A DNA stretch of 64,000 nucleotides from JAPWJZ01 sp965279315 (GTDB taxonomy: Bacteria > Pseudomonadota > Alphaproteobacteria > Micavibrionales > UBA2020): contig OZ257145.1 in the NCBI GenBank assembly GCA_965279315.1, positions 2,232,001 to 2,296,000 on the forward strand, read 5' to 3'. This document shows positions 18,194 to 26,700 of this stretch, piece after piece. Numbering within the stretch: position 1 is the first letter of the stretch; each line of letters starts with the position of its first letter. The position numbers and the translations under genes are program-made. The notes under the pieces were generated by a model. The model was not told the DNA's origin, ran no database searches, and saw nothing but the letters and a program-made list of their open reading frames with translations.

Positions 18194-18639
18194 CCAGTTT
18201 ATTGATCGACACCAAGCGCATCATGGAAATGATCCCGCACCGTTACCCGTTCCTGCTCATCGACCGCGTGCTGGATGTGGTGCCGAACGAAAGCGCGCTT
18301 GCGCTGAAAAACGTGACCATCAACGAAAACTTTTTCCAAGGCCATTTCCCGGGCGCGCCCGTGATGCCCGGCGTCTTGATCATCGAGGCAATGGCGCAGA
18401 CCGCCGCCGCACTCGTCGTCCATTCAGCGGGAAAGGAGCTTGAAGGCAAACTTGTGTATTTTATGGCAATCGACGCGGCGAAGTTCCGCAAGCCCGTCGT
18501 CCCCGGCGACCAGCTCCATATCAGCGTCACCAAGCAGCAAAACCGCCGCAACGTCTGGAAATTCCAGGGTGAAGCCAAGGTTGACGGAGTTTTATGCGCA
18601 GAAGCGGTGGTTACGGCTATGATTATGGATAAAGCTTGA
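18190..18639 (+). CDS. fabZ: 3-hydroxyacyl-ACP dehydratase FabZ
   Basis: Dehydrates 3-hydroxyacyl-ACP in fatty acid elongation and competes with LpxA/LpxD for the same acyl-ACP. It has 149 residues in a hotdog fold. PHRYPFLLIDRV and the catalytic helix FQGHFPGAPVMPGVLIIEAMAQ (catalytic His and Glu) are diagnostic. It is coupled to lpxD by a 4-bp overlap and sits within the lpx cluster as in most proteobacteria. Confidence 0.98.
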   Translation: MTSLLIDTKRIMEMIPHRYPFLLIDRVLDVVPNESALALKNVTINENFFQGHFPGAPVMPGVLIIEAMAQTAAALVVHSAGKELEGKLVYFMAIDAAKFRKPVVPGDQLHISVTKQQNRRNVWKFQGEAKVDGVLCAEAVVTAMIMDKA

Positions 18640-18733
18640 TAAATCCCTGAAATACTATGTCATAGAGCGTGATTTGCCCTGAATTCAACGGGTTGATACA
18701 CATAAGATCAGTTTTATGACGATGGAGAAGACG

Positions 18734-19534
18734 ATGTCGAATATTCACGCAACTGTCGTAATCGAACAGGGTGCACAGCTGGGTGCCGATGTGAAAATCG
18801 GCCCGTATTGCGTTGTCGGCCCCAACGTAAAACTGGGCGACCGCGTAGAATTGAAATCGCATGTGGTGGTCGATGGTTACACGACCATCGGTGACGACAC
18901 GATCGTTTATCCTTTCGCATCGCTCGGCACCGCGCCGCAGGACCTGAAATTCAAGGGCGAAAAATCAGAACTCGTTATCGGCAAGAACAACAAGATCCGC
19001 GAACATGTCACGATGAACCCCGGCACATCCGGCGACAAGATGAAAACCGTCGTCGGCGACAACTGCCTGTTCATGATGTCATCGCATGTGGCGCATGACT
19101 GCGTCGTCGGTTCCAACGTCATCCTTGCCAACAACGCGACCCTTGCCGGCCATGTTGAAGTGGGCGACTACGCCATCATCGGTGGCCTGTCCGCTATCCA
19201 CCAGTTCGTTCGCATCGGCCCTTTCGCCATGATTGGCGGCATGTCGGGCGTCGAATACGACGTGATCCCCTTCGGCCTCGTGAAGGGCGAACGCGCGCAC
19301 CTCGCCGGCCTCAACTATGTCGGGCTGGAACGCCGCGGTTACACGAAGGAACAGATCCAGGGCCTCATGAAGGCGTTCAAGGAACTGTTCGACAACCAGG
19401 GCACACTGGCGGAACGCACCGCGCGCGTCGCCAACGATTATCAGGCAGACCAGACGGTCATGCGCGTGATCGAATTCATCCGTGCGAAAGAAGGCCGCTC
19501 CGTCCTGCAGCCGCGCACAGGCACAGCCGGGTAA
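18734..19534 (+). CDS. lpxA: UDP-N-acetylglucosamine acyltransferase
   Basis: First step of lipid A synthesis. This 266-residue left-handed beta-helix enzyme has hexapeptide repeats from residue 8 onward (VIEQGAQLGADVKIGPYCVVG). The catalytic His lies in the SSHVAHDCVVGSN region. I placed the start at 18734 because GGAG (18724-18727) is spaced six bases from it and the protein then begins as the family does. In-frame ATGs at 18716 and 18722 would add six or four residues without a good ribosome-binding site. The 94-bp gap after fabZ is the largest in this part of the cluster. Confidence 0.96.
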   Translation: MSNIHATVVIEQGAQLGADVKIGPYCVVGPNVKLGDRVELKSHVVVDGYTTIGDDTIVYPFASLGTAPQDLKFKGEKSELVIGKNNKIREHVTMNPGTSGDKMKTVVGDNCLFMMSSHVAHDCVVGSNVILANNATLAGHVEVGDYAIIGGLSAIHQFVRIGPFAMIGGMSGVEYDVIPFGLVKGERAHLAGLNYVGLERRGYTKEQIQGLMKAFKELFDNQGTLAERTARVANDYQADQTVMRVIEFIRAKEGRSVLQPRTGTAG

Positions 19535-19537
19535 CCT

Positions 19538-20350
19538 ATGTCGCGGCTCGGTATTATCGCGGGCGGCGGGGGACTCCCCAAAAAACTGATCGATGCATGC
19601 AGGCGCGACCAGCGCCCGTTCTTCGTCCTCGGCTTCAAGGGCCAGACGGATAGCGCGACGCTGAACGGCACTGACCATGCATGGTCGAAACTGGGCGCCA
19701 CCAACGAAGCAATCTCCATCCTCAAATCCCACGGCGTCGATACGCTTGTCATGGCAGGCAATATACGCCGCCCCAGCCTTGCCGAAATGAAACCTGACCT
19801 GCGCACCATGCAGGTCTTCGCGCGCCTTGGCATGAACGCGCTTGGCGATGACCGCCTGCTGAAGGCCGTTGCGGGCGAGCTGGAAAAGGACGGCTTTACA
19901 ATTATCGGCGCGCATGAAATCGAACCTGCCTTGATCACGCCCGAAGGCGTGCTGGGCAATGTGCTGCTGTCAAACGAGGCGCGGCTTGATATAGAATTCG
20001 GCATCATCGTCACCAAAACGCTCGGCCGCCTTGATGTGGGGCAGGCGGCGGTTGTGCAGGGCGGCGTCGTGCTGGGCATCGAGGCAGTCGAGGGTACGGA
20101 CGCGCTGCTGGAGCGTTGCCGCAAGCTGAAACGCAAAGGCAGGGGCGGCGTGCTGGTGAAGTCCTGCAAGCCGCAGCAGGACAAACGTATCGACATTCCC
20201 GCCATCGGCCTGCGCACCGTGCGCCGCGCGTTCGAGGCAGGGTTGCAGGGCATCGCGGTTGAATCGGGCGCATCGCTGCTCCTCGACCGCGAGGAAGTGA
20301 TTGCAGCCGCCGATAAACTGGGACTTTTTATCATGGGATTCCGCGCATGA
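19538..20350 (+). CDS. lpxI: UDP-2,3-diacylglucosamine pyrophosphatase LpxI
   Basis: Hydrolyses UDP-2,3-diacylglucosamine to lipid X; the alphaproteobacterial replacement for LpxH. It has 270 residues. The N-terminus LGIIAGGGGLPKKLIDACR and the C-terminal RTVRRAFEAGLQGIAVE match the family formerly called DUF1009. It begins 3 bp after lpxA and overlaps lpxB by four bases. That placement between lpxA and lpxB is itself diagnostic. Confidence 0.96.
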   Translation: MSRLGIIAGGGGLPKKLIDACRRDQRPFFVLGFKGQTDSATLNGTDHAWSKLGATNEAISILKSHGVDTLVMAGNIRRPSLAEMKPDLRTMQVFARLGMNALGDDRLLKAVAGELEKDGFTIIGAHEIEPALITPEGVLGNVLLSNEARLDIEFGIIVTKTLGRLDVGQAAVVQGGVVLGIEAVEGTDALLERCRKLKRKGRGGVLVKSCKPQQDKRIDIPAIGLRTVRRAFEAGLQGIAVESGASLLLDREEVIAAADKLGLFIMGFRA

Positions 20351-21519
20351 CCGAACCGCTTCGCATCTTCATCATCGCGGGGGAGGCGTCGGGCGACCTG
20401 CTCGGCGGCAACCTCATGCGCGCGATCAAGATGACGCATCCTGAGGCGCAATTCACCGGCGTCGGCGGCCGGCGTATGGCGGCGGAGGGTTTGGCCAGCC
20501 TGTTCCCGATGGAGGAACTGTCCGTCATGGGCCTCGCCGAAGTCCTGCCGCGCGCGCTCGGCATTTTGGGACGCATACGCCAGACCGCCAAAGAAATCAT
20601 CAAGCAGAAACCGGATGCCGTTATCACCATCGATTCCCCCGATTTCTGTTTCCGCGTCGTGACAAAGGCGCGCCCGAAATCCAAGGGTGTGCCGTTCATC
20701 CATTACGTTGCACCCAGCGTCTGGGCATGGCGGCCGGGCAGGGCGGAAAAAGTGTCGAAATTCCTCGACCATCTTTTGACCCTGCTGCCGTTTGAACCGC
20801 CGTATTTCGAACGTCATGGCCTGGCCGCGACCTTCGTCGGCCATCCGGTCGTGGAGCGTGAAAACCGTGGCGATGGTGACCGTTTCCGCCAGAAACACGG
20901 GCTAAAGCCCGACCAGCCCATCCTCTGCATGCTGCCCGGCAGCCGCATGAGCGAACTGTCGCGCCTGCTGGATAAATTCTGCGATGCCGCCGATATCGTG
21001 TTGCGGAACAAGCATAACGCCGTCATCGTCATTCCCACGCTGCCGCACCTGAAAGATACCATCGACAAGTTTTTCCATGGCAAGGGCATCAACCCGATCC
21101 TTGTTTATTCCGAGGAAGAAAAATTCGATTGTTTCGCGGCCAGCGTGATTGCGATTGCGGCGTCGGGCACGGTGTCGCTGGAACTTGCGGTATCGGATAC
21201 GCCGCATATCATCGCCTATAAACTCAGCCCCATCACGGCATGGTGGGCGAAGCGGTTGATCAAGACGCCGTATGTAAACCTCGTCAATATCCTGCTGAAG
21301 CGCCCCGTTGTGCCGGAACTGCTGCTCGACCAGTGCGAACCGGTGCCGATGTCCAGGGAACTGCTGCGCCTGATGGGCGACAAGGAAAGCCGCGTTGCGC
21401 AGCTGATGGATTTCCGCGAGGCGCTGATCAAGATTGGCCTCGGCGACCCCGAAACACCCGGCCAAAAGGCATCGCAAGCCGTGCTGGGCGTGATTGAAAA
21501 GTGGAAGACCGCATCATGA
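20347..21519 (+). CDS. lpxB: Lipid-A-disaccharide synthase
   Basis: Joins lipid X and UDP-diacylglucosamine to form the lipid A disaccharide; GT19 glycosyltransferase at the inner membrane, 390 residues. The N-terminal IFIIAGEASGDLLGGNLM, IDSPDFCFR and HYVAPSVWAWRPGRAEK blocks are hallmark LpxB. The GTVSLELAVSDTPHIIAYK segment forms part of the nucleotide-sugar site. It overlaps lpxI and the following AsmA-like gene by four bases each. Confidence 0.97.
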   Translation: MTEPLRIFIIAGEASGDLLGGNLMRAIKMTHPEAQFTGVGGRRMAAEGLASLFPMEELSVMGLAEVLPRALGILGRIRQTAKEIIKQKPDAVITIDSPDFCFRVVTKARPKSKGVPFIHYVAPSVWAWRPGRAEKVSKFLDHLLTLLPFEPPYFERHGLAATFVGHPVVERENRGDGDRFRQKHGLKPDQPILCMLPGSRMSELSRLLDKFCDAADIVLRNKHNAVIVIPTLPHLKDTIDKFFHGKGINPILVYSEEEKFDCFAASVIAIAASGTVSLELAVSDTPHIIAYKLSPITAWWAKRLIKTPYVNLVNILLKRPVVPELLLDQCEPVPMSRELLRLMGDKESRVAQLMDFREALIKIGLGDPETPGQKASQAVLGVIEKWKTAS

Positions 21520-24500
21520 TGAAGAAGGCCGTCGCCTACCTGTTTTTCCTGTCGCTGTTCTTGCTGGCAATCGCGCTTGTCGCGCCGAGCTTTATTGACT
21601 GGGGCCAGCATAAGGGCCAGATCATTGCGCAGCTGGAGCCGTATATTGCGCGCAAGATGGATGTGGGTGGGAAGGTATCGTTCCGCATCCTGCCCAACCC
21701 GGAAATCGTGCTGGAGGATGTGACGCTCGCGAATGTCGACGGCGCGAAATCCCCCGTATTCATGAAACTGAAGCAGCTGGAGGCCCGCATGAAGCTAGGC
21801 CCGCTGCTGCAGGGCCGTTACGAAATCGAGACGATCAACCTGGATGCGCCGGAGCTGAATTTCGAAACCCTGCCGGACGGCACGACGAACTGGACGGGCG
21901 TGTTTAGCGAAGGCGAAGGTTCCGGCCCGAATGCCGATGCCGTACGGTTGAGTCAGGTCAGTATGACCGGCGGCACGCTGCATTACCTCGACCAGGCCAC
22001 CGGCACACAATGGCAGGTCGATAACGTCAACCTTGCGACCTCCGCCGATACGCTGGCCGGCCCCTACCGCATCAAGGGCGATATGCGTTACAAGGACACC
22101 GTCGTTGGCATCGAGGCGGGGACAGGCAAATACGAACGTGGCACGCCGGTGCCGCTGAACGTCGCATTTGCCCCCGCCGAAAACATGCCGCAGGTGAAAT
22201 TCAACGGCGTCGCCGATTTCGCGCAAGGCGTCGGCCTGCAAGGTGAAATATCGGTTGCGCAGGGAAGCTTTGGCAGCCTGTTCGACAGCGCCTTCCTGAA
22301 CGGTTTTTCGTTCATGGCGGATGACGCCGATATGACGGCGATGCTGAACGCCAAACCCGGCGAAATTGCCCTGACGGATATCAAGGGCAGGATCGGCAAG
22401 AAGGGCGACGTAAAAGGCGTCGTATCCATCGTGTTCGTGGCAGGCAGGAAGCCCGATGTCACCGCAGACCTCGACACCAGCGATTTGAAAATCAGCGGCA
22501 AGCCTGGCTTCATCGACATTCCCGAAGGCTTTACCGCGCACCTGAAACTGAAGGCGCGCAGCGCGACTTTCGGCGGCATCTGGGTTCCCGGCATCACCGC
22601 CAGCATCGACGGCACCGAGAAGGAATGGGTTATCAAGGACCTGCGCATCGACCTGCCCGGCAAATCGAAAATCAAGATGGCGGGCGTTGCGACGCCGAAA
22701 ACGAAATATGCGGCGTACTCGATTCAAGTGAACAGCGATGACGCGCAAAAGATGCTTTCCGGCAACGGGTTTTCGGACACCAATATCCTGAAATCGCTGG
22801 GCGCATCCGGGCTTGTGAAAAAACTGGAACTGTCGGGTAGCCTTGACGTGAAGGGCGACGATATCAGCCTGTTCGACATCAATGGAAAAATCAACGGCGC
22901 GTCGGCGGTTTCCGGCGTTTTGAACATCAAACGCGGCGAAAAAACACCGGCCTTTGATGCGATCCTGAACCTCGACAAGGCCGATATCACGGCCGTGCTG
23001 TCGGATGAATATGCAGCCTTCATGGAAAAGGTCATGAAGTCCGACGCCGCGCTGACCATTCATGTGAACGACTTTACCAAGGGCAATATGGCCGGCCGCG
23101 ATTTTTCGTTCAAGGGCAGGGTCGATGGCAACGCGCTGGCCATCGACAGCATGACCGGCACTTTTGGATCTGACGGAAATTTTTCGGTCAATGGCAAGGT
23201 CGCGTCGCTGAACCCGCTGACAGGCATGGATCTCGATTATGCCTTCAAGGTGTCTCAGCTGGGCGGGTTGACGGGCTATGGTATCGAAATTCCGCCGCCG
23301 CTCTGGGGCTCGAACGCGGCGGAGATGAAGGGGCATGTGACGGGCGATGCCAAAGTGTTCGGTTTCACCGCCGAAGGCACATCGCAGGGTGGCGATGTAT
23401 CCATGTCGGGAACGGCGACCGCCGGTAATCAGGGCACCTATGCCTACCAGAACGATATCGAGATCAAAAAGGCCAGCTGGTCGCAGATCGGGTTGCCGGT
23501 CGATAAGCTGTTTTCCGACGGCGCGCCGTTTTCGTTCAGCGCCAAACTGGTCGGCACGCGCGGCACGTACCAGTTCGATAACATCAAGGCGGGCGACGTC
23601 ACGGGCACGCTGGGCCGCCGCGACGGGAAATATATCGGCGACCTGAGCGCGCCGGAGGTCAATTTCGATCGCTGGGTCTGGGAAGACTGGAAACTGTCGG
23701 ATGCGCTTGAACTGCGCCTGAAATCGCAAAAACTTGTCTGGCGCAGCAATGATGTTGCGAATGCGCAGTTGCAGCTGGAGGCTGGCCCCAACGATATCAA
23801 GGTATCGGACATGAAGGGCGAGCTGTGGGGCGGCGCTGTTGCCGCCGATGTTGCGGCCACGCGCAAGGATGGCGGCTGGAAAGGCACGCTGAAAGGTGGC
23901 GTGACAAATGCCGGCCTGCAACAGCTGGTGGAACTCATGGAAATGAAGGGCTTCACACTGGGGCAGGGCGATATCACGTTTGATGTCGCCGAAGACGGCA
24001 AGCAGCAGGACAAAAACTGGTTCCACGGCATTGATGGCGACCTGAAAATGAGCGCCGATAGCCTGAAGGTGCAGGATTTCAGCCCCCGTGCAGCCGGACG
24101 TTTTATTTCCGACACCAAGGGCAGCCGCGCTGAAACCCTTGCCGCTGATTTCACGAAAGCGTTGCGGTCTGAAGACACTACATACCGGAACGTGGAAGCG
24201 ACGTTGAAAATCGGCGATGCGAAACTAACGATTGAAAAACTGCGCCTGCAGGATGCGGATGCGGTCACCACGGTCAGCGGCGCATTCGATATCCAGCCGG
24301 AAACATTCCATACAGCCGCCGATGTGCAGCTGAAGGGCGTCGACGGTTTCCCCGTTTTCTCCGTCAACCGTTCCGGCCCGATGGGCAAGGCTGCGGATTA
24401 TAGCGTCGGCATGAAACCTGTCGAAATCTGGCTGACGAAAAACGCCGCGCCGGAACCCGTGTCCGTCGTCCCCGAAGCCGCCGCCGCGATGCCCGACCAG

Positions 24501-24896
24501 GCCGCGCCGCAGCTGTCACCCGATGTGCAGCCGCTGCTGCCACCGCAACGCACGCCGGACGAAGAACAATACCTGTCGCCGCAATCGACGCCGGAAGCCG
24601 CGCCGGCCGAAGGCGCGGGCATCCTCAATAACATTCCGGTTGAAACCGAGGAACTGGGCGATACAGGCGCGCCGGCCGATACGCCGCCGCAACCGGCAAC
24701 AACAGAAACGCCCGCAACTTCGGTGACACCCGACGCGCCGGCGGAAGAGGGCATGAAAGGCGTGCTCGACCGCCTTAACGCGCTGCCGCCAGAGCCGGAT
24801 GCGCCGGAAGGCCTGCGCGGCGAACAGCCGCCCGAAATGCCGGCCATAAATACGCCGCCCGCAGCGCAGCCGCAAGAGAGTGAAATGCTGGAATAG
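21516..24896 (+). CDS. AsmA-family protein
   Basis: Large inner-membrane-anchored envelope protein of 1126 residues. One N-terminal transmembrane helix (YLFFLSLFLLAIALVAPSFI) is followed by the AsmA signature region: GQIIAQLEPYIARKMDVGGKV with LPNPEIVLEDVTLAN. The long periplasmic beta-rich body is consistent with the lipid-conduit (repeating beta-groove) fold of this family. The last 120 or so residues are a Pro/Ala/Glu-rich, probably disordered tail. I set the start at 21516, where ATGA overlaps the lpxB stop; an upstream GTG at 21501 is less likely. Coupling to lpxB suggests a role in lipid or LPS traffic, which is inference. Confidence 0.85.
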   Translation: MMKKAVAYLFFLSLFLLAIALVAPSFIDWGQHKGQIIAQLEPYIARKMDVGGKVSFRILPNPEIVLEDVTLANVDGAKSPVFMKLKQLEARMKLGPLLQGRYEIETINLDAPELNFETLPDGTTNWTGVFSEGEGSGPNADAVRLSQVSMTGGTLHYLDQATGTQWQVDNVNLATSADTLAGPYRIKGDMRYKDTVVGIEAGTGKYERGTPVPLNVAFAPAENMPQVKFNGVADFAQGVGLQGEISVAQGSFGSLFDSAFLNGFSFMADDADMTAMLNAKPGEIALTDIKGRIGKKGDVKGVVSIVFVAGRKPDVTADLDTSDLKISGKPGFIDIPEGFTAHLKLKARSATFGGIWVPGITASIDGTEKEWVIKDLRIDLPGKSKIKMAGVATPKTKYAAYSIQVNSDDAQKMLSGNGFSDTNILKSLGASGLVKKLELSGSLDVKGDDISLFDINGKINGASAVSGVLNIKRGEKTPAFDAILNLDKADITAVLSDEYAAFMEKVMKSDAALTIHVNDFTKGNMAGRDFSFKGRVDGNALAIDSMTGTFGSDGNFSVNGKVASLNPLTGMDLDYAFKVSQLGGLTGYGIEIPPPLWGSNAAEMKGHVTGDAKVFGFTAEGTSQGGDVSMSGTATAGNQGTYAYQNDIEIKKASWSQIGLPVDKLFSDGAPFSFSAKLVGTRGTYQFDNIKAGDVTGTLGRRDGKYIGDLSAPEVNFDRWVWEDWKLSDALELRLKSQKLVWRSNDVANAQLQLEAGPNDIKVSDMKGELWGGAVAADVAATRKDGGWKGTLKGGVTNAGLQQLVELMEMKGFTLGQGDITFDVAEDGKQQDKNWFHGIDGDLKMSADSLKVQDFSPRAAGRFISDTKGSRAETLAADFTKALRSEDTTYRNVEATLKIGDAKLTIEKLRLQDADAVTTVSGAFDIQPETFHTAADVQLKGVDGFPVFSVNRSGPMGKAADYSVGMKPVEIWLTKNAAPEPVSVVPEAAAAMPDQAAPQLSPDVQPLLPPQRTPDEEQYLSPQSTPEAAPAEGAGILNNIPVETEELGDTGAPADTPPQPATTETPATSVTPDAPAEEGMKGVLDRLNALPPEPDAPEGLRGEQPPEMPAINTPPAAQPQESEMLE

Positions 24897-24908
24897 GGAA
24901 GGCCGCGC

Positions 24909-25145
24909 TTACTTCGCTGCCGGATGCAGTTCGGGATGCTTGTAGAAGTCGAGGATGTAAACGCGCAATGCGCTCGACAGGTTTTCCGGCTGCGCCACAT
25001 CAATCTCGGCTATCAGGCAGTTGACCGATTTGCTTTTCGCCGTCGCGATCTCTTTCAGGGATTCCCAAAATGCGACTTCGAGCGTGATGCTCGTGCGGTG
25101 GCCGGCTACCGTGACTGAATGCTTTTGTGATAAACGACGTGGCAC
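24909..25145 (-). CDS. Ribbon-helix-helix domain protein
   Basis: This 78-residue protein resembles the small alphaproteobacterial RHH family: RRLSQKHSVTVAGHRTSITLEVAFWESLKEIA fits a short beta-strand followed by two helices, and the C-terminus carries a conserved-looking SALRVYILDFYK. RHH folds usually bind DNA as dimers. The start is GTG with GAAGGA spaced eight bases upstream. The gene lies 3 bp downstream of fumC on the same strand, so it is probably transcribed with it. Its 3' end converges on the AsmA-like gene. The target is unknown. Confidence 0.8.
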   Translation of the reverse strand: MPRRLSQKHSVTVAGHRTSITLEVAFWESLKEIATAKSKSVNCLIAEIDVAQPENLSSALRVYILDFYKHPELHPAAK

Positions 25146-25148
25146 TTT

Positions 25149-26585
25149 TTAATCCTTCGGACCGATCATGTTCTCGGGGCGGACGGCTTCATCAAACGCC
25201 TCGGATGTTAAAAGTTTAAGCGCAATTGCGGCTTGTTTCAATGTCTTGTCTTCACGGAGCGCCTTTTTGGCGATCTTGGCGGCATTGTCATATCCAATCA
25301 CGGGGTTCAACGCGGTCACCAGCATCAGGCTTTCATCCAGCAGGCGCTTGATGCGGTCGAGGTTGGGCTCGATCCCGATAACACAATTATCCGTAAAACT
25401 GTTGCAGGCATCGGCCAGCAGTCGGATCGATTGGAGCAGGTTGTAGATCATGACCGGCTTGAACACGTTCAGCTCGAAATGTCCGTTGCTGCCCGCGATC
25501 GAAATGGTGGTGTGGTTGCCCATGATTTGCGCGCAGACCATGGTCATGGCTTCCGACTGGGTCGGGTTTACCTTGCCGGGCATGATCGACGAACCGGGTT
25601 CGTTTTCAGGCAGATGGATCTCGCCAATGCCGCAACGGGGGCCGGAGCCCAGCAGGCGGATGTCATTCGCGATCTTCATGAGGGAGCAGGCGATGGTATT
25701 CAGCGCGCCGGAGGTTTCGACAATTGCGTCATGTGCCGCCATCGCCTCGAACTTGTTTTCGGCGGTGGTGAATTGCAGCTGGGTAATCTCGGAAACTTTT
25801 TTGGCAAATAGTGCCGCGAAGCCACGCTTGCAGTTCAGGCCCGTGCCGACGGCGGTGCCGCCCTGCGCCAGTTGCGACAGGCGGGGCAGGCAGGCATTCA
25901 CGCGCTCGATGCCATATTTTACCTGCACAGCATAGCCAGAGAATTCCTGACCGAGCGTGACGGGCGTCGCGTCCTGCAGGTGCGTGCGGCCGATCTTGAT
26001 GATTTTCGAAAATTCTTTCGATTTTTTTGCCAGCGCCTTGGTCAGTTTTTCCATCGCTGGCAACAATTGATGGCTGATCTGCTCGACCGCCGCAATGTGC
26101 ATGACGGTGGGGAAAGTGTCGTTCGAAGACTGGCCCATGTTCACATGGTCGTTCGGGTGCACGGGTTTTTTCGAACCCATTTCGCCGCCCATGATCTCGA
26201 TCGCGCGGTTGGAAACGACTTCGTTGATGTTCATGTTGGTCTGCGTGCCCGAACCGGTCTGCCAGACGACTAGCGGGAAATGCTCGTTCAGCGTGCCGTC
26301 CATCACTTCTTCGGCGGCATCAATGATTGCCGCGCCGATTTTTGCATCGAGGATTTTCAGTTCGATATTCGCCAGCGCCGCCGCCTTTTTCTGCACGCCC
26401 AGCGCGCGAACGAGGGGGAGCGGCATGCGCTCCACGCCGATCTTGAAATTCTGCAGCGAGCGCTGCGTCTGCGCGCCCCAGTATTTGCGCGCCGAAACCT
26501 CGACCTCGCCCATGGAATCCGTTTCGATGCGCACGCCTGCGTCTTTGGGTGCAGCGCCGTTTTTCATGGAGGAGGATTTTGCCAT
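25149..26585 (-). CDS. fumC: Fumarate hydratase class II
   Basis: TCA-cycle enzyme interconverting fumarate and malate without an iron-sulfur cluster. It has 478 residues, slightly longer than usual because of a 15-residue N-terminal extension. The family signature GSSIMPGKVNPTQ is at about residues 340-352. SGTQTNMNINEV and GRTHLQDATPVTLGQE are further active-site blocks. An AAGGAAAA ribosome-binding site precedes the ATG. Downstream is the RHH gene. Confidence 0.97.
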   Translation of the reverse strand: MAKSSSMKNGAAPKDAGVRIETDSMGEVEVSARKYWGAQTQRSLQNFKIGVERMPLPLVRALGVQKKAAALANIELKILDAKIGAAIIDAAEEVMDGTLNEHFPLVVWQTGSGTQTNMNINEVVSNRAIEIMGGEMGSKKPVHPNDHVNMGQSSNDTFPTVMHIAAVEQISHQLLPAMEKLTKALAKKSKEFSKIIKIGRTHLQDATPVTLGQEFSGYAVQVKYGIERVNACLPRLSQLAQGGTAVGTGLNCKRGFAALFAKKVSEITQLQFTTAENKFEAMAAHDAIVETSGALNTIACSLMKIANDIRLLGSGPRCGIGEIHLPENEPGSSIMPGKVNPTQSEAMTMVCAQIMGNHTTISIAGSNGHFELNVFKPVMIYNLLQSIRLLADACNSFTDNCVIGIEPNLDRIKRLLDESLMLVTALNPVIGYDNAAKIAKKALREDKTLKQAAIALKLLTSEAFDEAVRPENMIGPKD

Positions 26586-26700
26586 TTTTGTTTTCCTTTA
26601 TGGAGGCAAGCGGGTTCGTTAACGCAGGATAAAATTCGCGTATTTCATATGCAACTGCTTTAACGCAATCTGGCCGAAAAACGCACTTAATATGTCAATA

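Noticed and set aside
21795..24026. 743-residue open frame on the minus strand opposite the AsmA-like gene
   Set aside because: Composition (Arg/His-rich, no motifs) is typical of an antisense shadow; the plus-strand frame has an AsmA signature.
26586..26700. Possible fumC promoter on the minus strand (TTGACA near the far end)
   Set aside because: No -10 hexamer at acceptable spacing could be found.
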